From Bacteroides salyersiae WAL 10018 = DSM 18765 = JCM 12988 (lineage in GTDB: Bacteria; Bacteroidota; Bacteroidia; Bacteroidales; Bacteroidaceae), in the NCBI RefSeq assembly GCF_000381365.1, contig NZ_KB905466.1, positions 677,443-741,442 of the forward strand: a DNA stretch of 64,000 nt, given 5' to 3'. The notes under the pieces are model-generated. The model worked only from the letters and a program-made list of their open reading frames with translations, ran no database searches and was not told where the DNA came from. Position 1 is the first letter of the stretch; every line of letters starts with the position of its first letter. A program made the position numbers and the translations under genes. Shown in pieces: positions 25,760-35,354 of the stretch.

Positions 25760-28471
25760 CTATTCCTTTATATTTATGATTTTCTTTATTGTTTCTAAAT
25801 TCATCGTATCTGTGGTAGAAATACGATGTGGACAAAGACCAAACTTTGTGAGTAATTGATCTTTGAGGATATCTCGTGATTTCTGTACATCGCTTTTCTG
25901 GTGAAAATGCCAGCCATCAACCTCAATCGTTTGGAGTGGTTGCTTGGTGAGTGAATTGTAGATAAGGAAATCCACATGAGAAAACGGACTTTCTGCGAAA
26001 GCCTTTTCTTCTTCACTAAGCAAATTCCAATCGCCAATTAGTCGAGAGAGCGGATAATGACATAATACTTCCGCATTAATCAAATTCAAATCTGCAATAG
26101 CTTTTACCAGAACCTCATAAACGAGGTTTTCAGATAGATGGTTCGATACCGAAGGATGGGTGGCTTCATGCGCCAAACGCTCTACGGTGTATTGCTTATA
26201 GAGCAAATCAAACACAGAGTGGAGTTTACTTTCCTTAACCTCAAAGTTGTTGTATTGTACATAGGCAATGAGTTGGGCTAGATTCGATTTTTTCGGCATC
26301 TCATTACCATTAGTCACAATACGCAAACGAGTCTTGGCACGTGATATAGCAACATTGAGCAAGTTGGCATCATCGGAAAACTCCGTTGGTTCGTTATCAA
26401 CTGTGCTTATGATGATGGTATCGCACTCTCTACCTTGGTATTTATGTACCGTGCTGGCTATATCTTGCCCTAAAACCTTATTTACTTCTTCCGCTTGATT
26501 ACGATATGGAGTAATAATACCAACGCTATCCATATCCTTACATTCTGGCATCACTTCCTGGGTGATGACATCAATCTCTCGCTGATTAAAATGTGCTCGC
26601 GCATGATTGCCTTTAGCTGTACGGACTACTTGCAACACATTCTCTTCACCGTTGTCGGTGGTCATAGCCACCAATTCTCCATTATAAAATCGTTGATTGC
26701 AAAATTCAATAATCTTGGGATGGCAACGGTAGTGTTCACGCAGTAACGTGACAGGGGCTTCCGTGAATACCTCTATACATGATTGCAGAAAACTATGTGT
26801 CACAGCGTTGTATCTGTTATCTACACTATATGTTGTCTGAATGGCATTTAGTGCAAGTGATTCTTCACGGCTCACTACATTAGGCAATTGCTTATCATCG
26901 CCAACAATCACAGCATTCATCGCACACGAGAGTGACAATGCCCCGGTTTTAATGTCCACTTGCGACGCTTCATCCATGATTACATAATCGAAAACCATAT
27001 CCTTATTGATGCAACTCTTGGCGGAATAGGTAGTGCTAAGTACGACAGGGTATTCTTTCAAGAATTCATCGGTTCTTGGTTTGATGTCTCTAATAGAGAA
27101 CCTTTTTCTTTCAACGGTTCCATATCGTTTGGTAATTTTATCCTTCAAAATTTGCAAGGAAGAGGAACGCAGATCTTTTACAGACTGATTAATATCAATG
27201 GATTGAAGCGTATGGGTTATGAAGCCCAATTCTTGCTCGATTTCAGCCTTACGAGAGAAATAGTAGGCTTCTTCCAATCCAGCTATCACTTCGGCAACTT
27301 TACCGTTAAGGAACGAGAATGTCTTCATTCCCATAGCAAATGACCACTTCAAACGAAACCAAAAACCGGGCTTATGCTCTTTCTCTACCATCATTCGGTA
27401 AAGGTTGAGCAGAGTCATCAGTTTGGAAGATGGTTTACCATGAAGCCAGTTGTTATCTGTATTGTATGTTCCTAATAGCGCATTATATTTGCTCTCTTTC
27501 AGCAACGCATCATATTCCGTCTTTAGTTGAGCTTGACGTAACTGTCCGTCAAATCCTTTAGAAACGTTCTGGAGAGAATCATTCGCCAACTGATATATTG
27601 TTGATTTGTCCTCAATATTCCAATCTGTCATATCAGGATAACCCTCTTGATTGGCAATAAACGTCTCTTTATTCTTGGCACTACCGAGCTTGGCCACGAT
27701 AAAACCAAGTCCTTCGCTCTCCAATTTTTCTGCCACATTTTCTACGGCTGAATTGTTGTTCGATACGACAAGCACAGTTTTTCCTGCCACAAGCAAGTTT
27801 GCTATGATATTGAGAATCGTTTGTGTCTTACCTGTTCCCGGAGGCCCTTGTATGATACTCACCTGATGTGTCAATGCTTTCTCCACCGCAGATTTTTGGC
27901 TGGCATTGCATCCAAATGGATAATAAACCTGCTTGGGCAAATAATAAGTTACCAATTTCGTCTTATTACCAAGATATTGCGCCAAAGGCACATTATCGCG
28001 CATTATATCTACTAAGTCATATTGTTTAGAGAGGATGTTATCTTCATCCTCTGTTATCAGACCTGTTTCAGCAGCCAATTTACGAAGATATTCCCAAGTA
28101 GAGCCACCATTTTTGTCAATGGGAGTACGAGTGATATAGACATCATTTCCCTCAAAGTTCTCATAGTAACCATTGTGATAGGTCACTCGATAGAATGTAT
28201 GACAAGTGTCAGAAAACCGCAATACTTCTGCCACATTGTTGATGTGCTTATTCTTGATATACAATCCTTTTTCGCTGAGATCTACGGCTTCTGGATCGGT
28301 AAAATATAACAGACGGGCTTTATTGTAATTGAACACACGAGTAGATGACGAGAACCGAACAGCCCAAAGACCGTTCTTGTTCTCGCGGATAAAGGAGACT
28401 TGTTCGGTGATAAACATTCGCTTATCGCCACGTCTCTCTAAATCTACTATCATGTATTGTCTTGTGTCCAT
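25760..28471 (-). CDS. UPF1-like SF1 helicase fused to a C-terminal nuclease domain
   Basis: The 903-residue protein has the helicase motif I GPPGTGKT at 209-216, motif II MDEASQ at 499-504, motif III GDDKQLP near 523, and late motifs TVHKYQGRECD and NVAISRAKTR near 690-735. These are SF1B UPF1/AAA_11-AAA_12 features. A long insert lies between motifs I and II. The C-terminus has HVDFLIY (Asp834) followed by TIEVDGWHFH (Glu850, Asp852), a DUF2726-type PD-(D/E)xK fold. This is a helicase-nuclease fusion of the kind found in several anti-phage systems. It is 12 bases after the HNH gene and 3 before the DUF262 gene. Confidence 0.85.
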   Translation of the reverse strand: MDTRQYMIVDLERRGDKRMFITEQVSFIRENKNGLWAVRFSSSTRVFNYNKARLLYFTDPEAVDLSEKGLYIKNKHINNVAEVLRFSDTCHTFYRVTYHNGYYENFEGNDVYITRTPIDKNGGSTWEYLRKLAAETGLITEDEDNILSKQYDLVDIMRDNVPLAQYLGNKTKLVTYYLPKQVYYPFGCNASQKSAVEKALTHQVSIIQGPPGTGKTQTILNIIANLLVAGKTVLVVSNNNSAVENVAEKLESEGLGFIVAKLGSAKNKETFIANQEGYPDMTDWNIEDKSTIYQLANDSLQNVSKGFDGQLRQAQLKTEYDALLKESKYNALLGTYNTDNNWLHGKPSSKLMTLLNLYRMMVEKEHKPGFWFRLKWSFAMGMKTFSFLNGKVAEVIAGLEEAYYFSRKAEIEQELGFITHTLQSIDINQSVKDLRSSSLQILKDKITKRYGTVERKRFSIRDIKPRTDEFLKEYPVVLSTTYSAKSCINKDMVFDYVIMDEASQVDIKTGALSLSCAMNAVIVGDDKQLPNVVSREESLALNAIQTTYSVDNRYNAVTHSFLQSCIEVFTEAPVTLLREHYRCHPKIIEFCNQRFYNGELVAMTTDNGEENVLQVVRTAKGNHARAHFNQREIDVITQEVMPECKDMDSVGIITPYRNQAEEVNKVLGQDIASTVHKYQGRECDTIIISTVDNEPTEFSDDANLLNVAISRAKTRLRIVTNGNEMPKKSNLAQLIAYVQYNNFEVKESKLHSVFDLLYKQYTVERLAHEATHPSVSNHLSENLVYEVLVKAIADLNLINAEVLCHYPLSRLIGDWNLLSEEEKAFAESPFSHVDFLIYNSLTKQPLQTIEVDGWHFHQKSDVQKSRDILKDQLLTKFGLCPHRISTTDTMNLETIKKIINIKE

Positions 28472-28483
28472 TTTTGTATCTTA

Positions 28484-29278
28484 TCAAGAGTTCTTCCCAT
28501 ATAGGGTACGAAGAGTAAAATCTATTTGGTCTATGTAAACAACCTCTTGGATGTTATCATAAATAAAACCTCCTATATGATGCTCTTCGTATTGCATTTT
28601 AATATAGGCATCTCTATTTTCTTTTGATTGAGCAATAACTTCAAGAAGAAATAGATGTCCATTAAGATGTAGAGTGTAAAAACCATACTTCTCAATTTCT
28701 TTAATGCAACTATCTGTCATTGGAAAAACTGGATGTTGCATATAGTCTCCAATCAAATAGATCCCTCTATTAAATATATAAAATAATTTTGCATCACCTT
28801 CATTATATCTTGCAAATCTACGAATGTTATCAAACCTTGAATCTAATCCATTGCCAGTTTTATTATGGTAAGTTTGAAGAAATATCTCGAATATACCTCG
28901 CTTAAATTGTCTTGCAAAAAATAACTGGAATTTTGTGGTTTGCCAATTCCTTTGTTTGTATACGAGAGTTCTTTTAGATTCATAATAATTAAATAGTAAT
29001 GATTTTAACTTTTGTTTTTTATTTCTTTGATTTAAGAAAAAATGGCGTGAAATATTCATCACTTCTTTTACACAAACTTCAACTGCAAATCTAGGTGGAG
29101 CTGGTATTAAAAAATCCGGATTACCAAAGTAACTGTTACAATCATCACAAATATCTACACCAACAACATCTCCACCCATTGATTTGGGTAGGATGTGAGG
29201 TCGGTGCTCAAATTTTACTTCTGGTGCTGACTTTCCACAGAATATACACACTCCAGTATTTACAAATATTTTCTTCAT
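28484..29278 (-). CDS. HNH-type zinc protein
   Basis: The 264-residue protein has CIFCGK (Cys11, Cys14), EHRPHILPKSMGGD (His25, His28) and ICDDCNSYFG (Cys44, Cys47, Asn48). This is a zinc-bound HNH fold with two Cys pairs. The motif EHxxP followed by DxCNxxF fits HNH_5-like nucleases. The remaining 200 residues are AT-rich, helical and unrecognised. It lies in the operon 54 bases after Res and 12 before the helicase-nuclease. It may be the nuclease partner of the UPF1-like helicase, or an independent effector. Confidence 0.7.
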   Translation of the reverse strand: MKKIFVNTGVCIFCGKSAPEVKFEHRPHILPKSMGGDVVGVDICDDCNSYFGNPDFLIPAPPRFAVEVCVKEVMNISRHFFLNQRNKKQKLKSLLFNYYESKRTLVYKQRNWQTTKFQLFFARQFKRGIFEIFLQTYHNKTGNGLDSRFDNIRRFARYNEGDAKLFYIFNRGIYLIGDYMQHPVFPMTDSCIKEIEKYGFYTLHLNGHLFLLEVIAQSKENRDAYIKMQYEEHHIGGFIYDNIQEVVYIDQIDFTLRTLYGKNS

Positions 29279-29332
29279 TTAAAAATTCAAAATCAAAATT
29301 CTTCCAATTAAGGAATTAAAGATAAATGCTAT

Positions 29333-32300
29333 TTACTTTGTTACAACATTATACAAATCCTGATAGGTCTTCACCACACTATACACCACATCACCAGTAC
29401 TGATAGCTGCAAAGTGGCGGCGGGCACATTCTATCTTGACATCCTCGGAATGACGAAGCTGAGATACCTCAATGTCATTGCCTTTGGTTTCCGCTACGAA
29501 ATAGACGTGCTTCACAGTGCCTTCCCGGAAAGCTACAGCCCAGTCGGGATTGTATTTGCCCATTGGGGTGTTGATGTAGAAACCTCCCGGCAGTTTGCTA
29601 TATACCACCACATCATCCTCGGCTTCCAGTGATTCGGCAAAGCTCTTTTCGATGCCCTCGCTATCCACTACTACAAGGTCGTAGAGCGACTTGGTGCTTT
29701 CGATGGCATCCCTACCGAGCGTACCGCGCAGTGTAGCTTCCTCAAAGATGTCTGTGCCAAAAGTACCGGTACGTTTTTCGTATTGGATATGTTGGATGAG
29801 GGAAATTGCCTTACAGTCATTGATAATGCGACCAGCCTTAATGATAAACTCCTCAGGGTTGAGCTTGAACTGATGGAAAGTTGCAGGATTGATACCTTTC
29901 AGCATTTCCACAATAGTACGGCGAGTAAGCCCCGTAGCCTGTACCAGTTCGCCCACAAGGTCATACGTTACCTCTGCGCCAATGGCTTCCGTCACACGGA
30001 TAGTCTTCACTGTGGCTGCGCTCATAGCAGCTCCGGCTTCCAACTCCTCTCGATCACGGATGCTTTCTATACCGCCGCTCTCCACTACGATGCGGATTTC
30101 TGTAACATTCAGATGCTTGTCGAGCGCGTCAATGGCACTCTTGATGAGTTTATACGTTTCAAAACTCACGTTATAGTAGGTACGTGTATTGATACGCTTC
30201 CACAGCTCTTGCCACTCTTTTTTGTTGAAGTTGTCTTTCACGAAATGAGCTTCCGTCTTGTTGCGACCATTGGCTGGTTTGAACGCATCGGGATTGAATA
30301 CCTTATCCAACTGCTTGACGATAAACGAGCGTAGATTGTCCACTTCACCAAAGCTGAGCGTTCCAGCTTTCTTTTCATCAAAATACATCTGCGTCAACTT
30401 ACCCTTTTTGATGTAACCCTGCCCAATCAGTTCCTCGTGGATTTCCACAGCCTGCTCAGTGGTTATCTTTATGTTATGTCCGTCCTCAGTTTGCGTTAGC
30501 TGGTCGGTAAACAACGTAGGCGTTACAACCACCGGACGGTTGCCGCAGGCTTCCGCCATGTCTGTTTGCAGTTTCTTGGCAAAGTCGTCATAGCTTTCGC
30601 TGGCGATAACGGTCAGTATATTGGTATCAAATACACGATCGCCTAATACATCGGCATCTTGGCGTTCTCCCTTGTCGTTAACACATAAGCGCATACCACG
30701 CCCCACCTCCTGACGTTTCTTGATTTCGTTGGAGGTGTCTTTCAGGGTGCAAATCTGGAACACGTTAGGATTGTCCCAACCTTCCTTTAAGGCCGAGTGA
30801 GAGAAGATGAAGCGAACGGGACAACTTTGGCTAAGCAAACGCTCCTTATCCTTCATGATAAGGTCGAAACCACGTTCCTCATTTTCGCCTTCCTTATTCT
30901 TCGATTCCACGCTCTTTCCTTTTTTATCGATAGAGAAGTAACCATCGTGAATATTTTCGGGTGCATTCCTCGGGTCGGAAAGAAAGCGTGTGTAGGCGGC
31001 ATCCGTAAAGGTAGGCATAAACTCCTGCAAGGCACGTTGGTACTCCTCTTCAAACATCTTTGCGAACTTACCCTTTTCCACGTTGTCTTTATCGTAGATG
31101 CGGTAGCTATCCACGTGGTCGATAAAGAACAATGACAGCACTTTGATACCGCGAGCGAAAAGTTGGCGTTCACGCTCCAAGTGAGTTTTGATGGTTTCTC
31201 GTATCTGGTTGCGGCGGAGAATGTCCTCGTTCACGCTGCCCACCACCTCACCGGGATGAAGCGTGAGTCCGTTGAGGAAATGCACGGTATTGGTCAGTCC
31301 GTCTATGCGCTCCACTTTGAAATTGTCGGCATACTCCTGCAAACCGCCGCTTTGTTCTTTGAGGTCGAATCCTTCACCGACCAAGTGAATGGTCTGACGT
31401 GGGCCACTGGTTGTCTTGACATCGAAGCCCAATCGAGCTTGTGGATTACCTTTGCTTATGACGATTTCATCCAGATAAACATAGCCATTGGTGGCTGTAG
31501 AACCCACTTGATGCACACTGCGCACTTCTATCTTCTTGACCAACTTCTTGTTGTAAGCGTCGATGGCATCGAGGCGATATACTTGGTTGAATATCTCACG
31601 ATGTGTGGCACTGTATAGCAAGGTAAAGAGTGGATTAAACAGTTTGATACCTTTTCGTGTGGCATTGCCTTTGTCCGTACCCAACACGCTTTGCGGCTCG
31701 TCAATGATTAGGATGGGATTCGTCTTTGCCAAGATGTCAATCGGCTTTCGCGAGCCAAACTCATCACGGCGTGAGAAGATGATACGGGCGGCTGCATCAC
31801 CGGCACGCCCTTCCTTGTTTTTATCTTCGTTGAGCGAGGCATTAAAAGCCTGTGTGTTGATTATCATCACATGGATGCTGTTGTCCGAGGCAAAGGCATC
31901 AATTTTGGCAAGCTGCTTGGAGTTATATATGAAGTACTGCATACGCTTGCCGTACTCTTCGGCAAAATGTTCTTCCATACTCTCAAAACTCTTGAACACG
32001 CCTTCGCGGATGGCAATACTTGGCACTACAATCACAAATTTCGACCAGCCATAGCGAGCGTTCAACTCGTACATGGTCTTAATGTAGGTATAGGTCTTAC
32101 CCGTACCTGTTTCCATCTCGATGGTAAAGGTACGTCCGTCGCCCTCCAGATGTTCCACGGGCTTCAATCCTTCTGCCATCTGTATGCCACGCACATTCTC
32201 GCAAATGCTCTCATTGTCAAGCACAAGGGGCAGATTGCCGAAACTGTCGAAGTTGAGCGCACCAAACTTGTTCAAGAAAGTGCGGCTACCGTCATGCTTG

Positions 32301-32377
32301 GGTTGTCCCTGAAACACGTCGCTCACGCATTTGGTGGCTTCAGCTTGAAATCGCTGATGTTTATATTTGATTCTCAT
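29333..32377 (-). CDS. Type III restriction endonuclease subunit Res
   Basis: The 1014-residue SF2 helicase-nuclease has Walker A METGTGKT at 88-95 and motif II LIIDEPQ near 223-229, the DEPQ form typical of type III Res. Late motifs HSALKEGWDNPNVF and QEVGRGMRL lie near 525-560. The C-terminal nuclease core is YNPDWAV (Pro944-Asp945) followed by VAETKG (Glu963, Lys965), a PD-(D/E)xK site. With Mod it forms the type III complex that translocates after recognising unmethylated sites and cuts between them. It is separated from mod by the YhcG gene, which is unusual. It looks complete. Confidence 0.92.
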   Translation of the reverse strand: MRIKYKHQRFQAEATKCVSDVFQGQPKHDGSRTFLNKFGALNFDSFGNLPLVLDNESICENVRGIQMAEGLKPVEHLEGDGRTFTIEMETGTGKTYTYIKTMYELNARYGWSKFVIVVPSIAIREGVFKSFESMEEHFAEEYGKRMQYFIYNSKQLAKIDAFASDNSIHVMIINTQAFNASLNEDKNKEGRAGDAAARIIFSRRDEFGSRKPIDILAKTNPILIIDEPQSVLGTDKGNATRKGIKLFNPLFTLLYSATHREIFNQVYRLDAIDAYNKKLVKKIEVRSVHQVGSTATNGYVYLDEIVISKGNPQARLGFDVKTTSGPRQTIHLVGEGFDLKEQSGGLQEYADNFKVERIDGLTNTVHFLNGLTLHPGEVVGSVNEDILRRNQIRETIKTHLERERQLFARGIKVLSLFFIDHVDSYRIYDKDNVEKGKFAKMFEEEYQRALQEFMPTFTDAAYTRFLSDPRNAPENIHDGYFSIDKKGKSVESKNKEGENEERGFDLIMKDKERLLSQSCPVRFIFSHSALKEGWDNPNVFQICTLKDTSNEIKKRQEVGRGMRLCVNDKGERQDADVLGDRVFDTNILTVIASESYDDFAKKLQTDMAEACGNRPVVVTPTLFTDQLTQTEDGHNIKITTEQAVEIHEELIGQGYIKKGKLTQMYFDEKKAGTLSFGEVDNLRSFIVKQLDKVFNPDAFKPANGRNKTEAHFVKDNFNKKEWQELWKRINTRTYYNVSFETYKLIKSAIDALDKHLNVTEIRIVVESGGIESIRDREELEAGAAMSAATVKTIRVTEAIGAEVTYDLVGELVQATGLTRRTIVEMLKGINPATFHQFKLNPEEFIIKAGRIINDCKAISLIQHIQYEKRTGTFGTDIFEEATLRGTLGRDAIESTKSLYDLVVVDSEGIEKSFAESLEAEDDVVVYSKLPGGFYINTPMGKYNPDWAVAFREGTVKHVYFVAETKGNDIEVSQLRHSEDVKIECARRHFAAISTGDVVYSVVKTYQDLYNVVTK

Positions 32378-32383
32378 AAGCTA

Positions 32384-33421
32384 CTATTCCTCCATACCAT
32401 CTATGATGTTATTTAATTGTGCCTGCAGCTCTTCTTTCTTAGGTAAGTATAATTGATAACGTGCAGCAAACAACTGATTGCTGATGCCTTCAAGCGCATA
32501 TTCCATCAAGAGTTCGTCTTTCTTTGCGCCCAATACGATTCCAATAGGTGGATTGTCGTCTGGTTGGCAAATTTCTGCCTTAAAGTAGTTCAGATATAGA
32601 TTCATCTGCCCGATGTCTCCGTGTTTGATTTCAGCACGTTTCAAGTCTATCAGCACATAGCATTTCAGTATGGCATGATAGAACACCATATCTACCTTAA
32701 ATCTACGACTCCCAATAGGTATGACATATTGACGACCAATGAAAGCAAAACCTCTACCTAACTCCAGCAGGAAAGTTTCCATATTTGCTTTCAGAGCTGT
32801 TTCCAACTCACTTTCTTTGTATCTCTTGCGAACAGGCAGACCGGTAAATTCAAGCACGTAAGGGTCTTTAATGATGTCCTCCGGCTTTTGAACTATGTGC
32901 CCCTCGTTTGCCAAAGCCAGTATTCCTGCCTTATCCGTGCTCAGTGCAAGCCGTTCATACAAAGAACTGTTCATCTGTCTTTTCAATTCCCGCACTTTCC
33001 AACCTTCCTTGATAGCTTCGGTCATATAGAATTGCATTTCCAACGGATCTTCGCACTTCAACAACTCAAAGTAATGACTCCACGTCAAAATGTGAGACAC
33101 TGTCTCACATTTTGGAAACTTGAGGTAAAACATACGCATGTATGTTAAGTTGGAGCGACTGAACCCCCTGCCTCTCAACCGTGTCAAGTCCTTGGAGAGG
33201 TTCACTAATAGGCGGTCTCCATAGCGAGCTTTGGCGTTACCTTTTTGCTCAAATTCTATAATATATTGTCCTGTCGCCCAATTCGCCATCAGTAACGAAT
33301 GGTTCACTGCCTTGATAGCTTTACCACGAGCATCATTCCAAAGTTCTGAAATATGTGAGACAAGTTTCACATATTCAGAATCGCCTTCTTTAGGATGCTG
33401 TATGATGATATTCTTTTCCAT
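32384..33421 (-). CDS. YhcG/DUF1016 PD-(D/E)xK nuclease-domain protein
   Basis: The 345-residue protein has the DUF1016 N-terminal helical domain: NHSLLMANWATGQYIIEFEQ, then GRGFSRSNLTYMRMFYLKFP. A C-terminal nuclease core follows: FKVDMVFYH and YVLIDLKR near 210-235, giving a D...(D/E)xK arrangement. The C-terminal tail is charged. DUF1016 genes are frequent companions of restriction-modification loci. Its insertion between mod and res (16 and 6 bases) suggests co-expression. Whether it is a nuclease, an accessory subunit or an extra defence gene is not known. Confidence 0.88.
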   Translation of the reverse strand: MEKNIIIQHPKEGDSEYVKLVSHISELWNDARGKAIKAVNHSLLMANWATGQYIIEFEQKGNAKARYGDRLLVNLSKDLTRLRGRGFSRSNLTYMRMFYLKFPKCETVSHILTWSHYFELLKCEDPLEMQFYMTEAIKEGWKVRELKRQMNSSLYERLALSTDKAGILALANEGHIVQKPEDIIKDPYVLEFTGLPVRKRYKESELETALKANMETFLLELGRGFAFIGRQYVIPIGSRRFKVDMVFYHAILKCYVLIDLKRAEIKHGDIGQMNLYLNYFKAEICQPDDNPPIGIVLGAKKDELLMEYALEGISNQLFAARYQLYLPKKEELQAQLNNIIDGMEE

Positions 33422-33437
33422 TGAAAATGTCGTTTTA

Positions 33438-35342
33438 TTATATTACTCTGATATTATTAAACGCATCATTATCCGCCCAATCCAAGGCTTGCTTGAATTG
33501 CTCATAAATGTTGATTTTCTGAGCATCTTCCTTAAAGCAAGCATCACGGAAGAGTACACGCAAGGGACTCTTTTCGGCCATCGCAGCTACTACCTTATCG
33601 GTAATGCCTTCGGAGAAGCAAGCCACGAGGTCGCCTTCATTGACGATGTAGATAGTGCAGCCATCCACGGTTTCTGTCTGCAAAGGTAAGTCCAAGCGAA
33701 CACCCCATGCCAACATTGAACCATAGAGCAGGTCGAGATCGGTACGGTCAGCCTTGATATTGTTAGCAAAGAGGTCGAGCTGGTCTTGTTTGTATTCCTT
33801 GGGCGAAATTGATACTTTCTCGTAGTTGCTTTCATCGAGGCGATAGACACGGAAGCCGGTGTCGAGATTTTGTGTAGTAAGCGGAAAATCAGCTTTGATT
33901 TTTGCACCGGCACGACGGATGCGTTCTTTTCCTATTTCGCAGATATTTTTATAACCTTGGTCTTTTTTTGTATCACTTACTTCTTCAGGTAATTGAACCA
34001 TAATAAATCGACAATCAGTGTCCTTATCTGAATTAGTCTTCATCAAGGCATGAGCGGTACTTGCCGAACCTGAAAAGAAGTCCAATACGATAGAGTCTTC
34101 TTTCAAATTGGCCAAAGTAATAAGACGTTGAAGCAATCTTACAGGCTTTGGTCCGTCAAATACACCTTTATCCCCAAAAAGAGATACTACTTCTTTTGCA
34201 CCTTCTTGACTATGCCCAACTTCTTTATAAAAAAGTATAGATGTTGGAGCCATACCATCAAACTTAAGTTCAGATAAAAACCTTTTGATACATGGTACGC
34301 TATTGCCATCGACACCGAATGAAATTCGGTTGTCGCGGAGTCTCTCGAAGAACGCGTTCTTCGAGAGACTCCAGCAGCGTCCTGCTGGAGGCTCTACGAT
34401 CTTCCCCGAAGGGGTCGTGATGGGATAGTCACATGCTGCATTATATGTCTTGACAGACATATCACTTGGTTTCCAAACACCTCGTGGATCATTGTCTGGA
34501 TTAGAATAACGAGCATTAGCTTCTTCTGTTCTCTCTAATCGTCCAATCGTAAAGTCTTCTATTTGTTTGGCAAACATCAAAATATAATCATGGCTATTTG
34601 AGATGTATTTTGCGTCATTTTTGGGTGAGTAAGCTCTTTCCCACACTAATTGTGCTACAAAATTATGTTCCCCAAATACTTCGTCGCAAATATTTCTCAG
34701 ATTGCGCACCTCATTATCATCAATCGAAATAAAGACAACTCCATCCTCCGTCAATAGAGAACGAGCCACCAATAAACGCGCATAAATCATTGAACACCAA
34801 TCCGAATGAAACTTACCATTCGTATCGGTATTCTTACGGAAGCGATAGCCCAATTCGTCCACATTGCCGGCTTCGATATCCTCCTCGGCTGCGGTGCGGG
34901 CAAAGTCATCGTGATAGACAAAGTCATTGCCCGTATTATAAGGCGGGTCGATATAAATCATTTTCACCTTACCCATATACGAGCGTTGCAGGAGTTTGAG
35001 CACTTCAAGATTATCACCTTCGATATAGATATTCTTTGTGTTGTCCCAATCCACGGAATCTTCCATCACCGGGCGCAAGGTCTTATCGGTTGGTTTGGCA
35101 GCTTCCGCACGAGCAGCGTTCTTACCGACCCATGTAAACTGATACATCTCGCCATCGCCATCTGTGGCATGGTCGCCAAGCAATCGGCGAAGCACCTCGA
35201 AGTTTACCTTTCGAGAGATTTCACCCGTCTTGTCATCACGTACTTCGGTAAATGCCGAAGGTGCAATCTGATAGAGCGCATCAAGATTGAGTTGCGTTCC
35301 GTCTGCGGAGTTCAAGTCCAAATGTTTTAATATGTCAGCCAT
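33438..35342 (-). CDS. Type III DNA adenine methyltransferase Mod
   Basis: The 634-residue protein has the catalytic motif IV DPPYNTGND at 132-140 and motif I-like FFSGS near 423-427. This DPPY-before-FxGxG order is the beta class of type III Mod enzymes. The region between (about 200-400) should contain the target-recognition domain. It would methylate adenine in an asymmetric site and be required for recognition by Res. It lies 12 bases after DUF4391 and 16 before the YhcG gene. Two adjoining perfect DNA inverted repeats lie inside the coding region at 34337-34390, over residues about 318-336. Confidence 0.93.
   Translation of the reverse strand: MADILKHLDLNSADGTQLNLDALYQIAPSAFTEVRDDKTGEISRKVNFEVLRRLLGDHATDGDGEMYQFTWVGKNAARAEAAKPTDKTLRPVMEDSVDWDNTKNIYIEGDNLEVLKLLQRSYMGKVKMIYIDPPYNTGNDFVYHDDFARTAAEEDIEAGNVDELGYRFRKNTDTNGKFHSDWCSMIYARLLVARSLLTEDGVVFISIDDNEVRNLRNICDEVFGEHNFVAQLVWERAYSPKNDAKYISNSHDYILMFAKQIEDFTIGRLERTEEANARYSNPDNDPRGVWKPSDMSVKTYNAACDYPITTPSGKIVEPPAGRCWSLSKNAFFERLRDNRISFGVDGNSVPCIKRFLSELKFDGMAPTSILFYKEVGHSQEGAKEVVSLFGDKGVFDGPKPVRLLQRLITLANLKEDSIVLDFFSGSASTAHALMKTNSDKDTDCRFIMVQLPEEVSDTKKDQGYKNICEIGKERIRRAGAKIKADFPLTTQNLDTGFRVYRLDESNYEKVSISPKEYKQDQLDLFANNIKADRTDLDLLYGSMLAWGVRLDLPLQTETVDGCTIYIVNEGDLVACFSEGITDKVVAAMAEKSPLRVLFRDACFKEDAQKINIYEQFKQALDWADNDAFNNIRVI
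34337..34414. repeat. Nested perfect palindromes inside mod
   Basis: 34337-34372 is a perfect 36-base palindrome (18-base arms, no loop, centre between 34354 and 34355). Overlapping its right end, CTCCAGCAG (34369-34377) pairs with CTGCTGGAG (34382-34390) around a 4-base loop. A third small stem CCCC-GAA-GGGG lies at 34404-34414. The first encodes W324 to R336 (WSLSKNAFFERLR) and the second encodes PPAGRCW. They read as normal protein, so this is coding DNA with an extra symmetry. Confidence 0.9.
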
Positions 35343-35354
35343 ATATGTTGTTTC

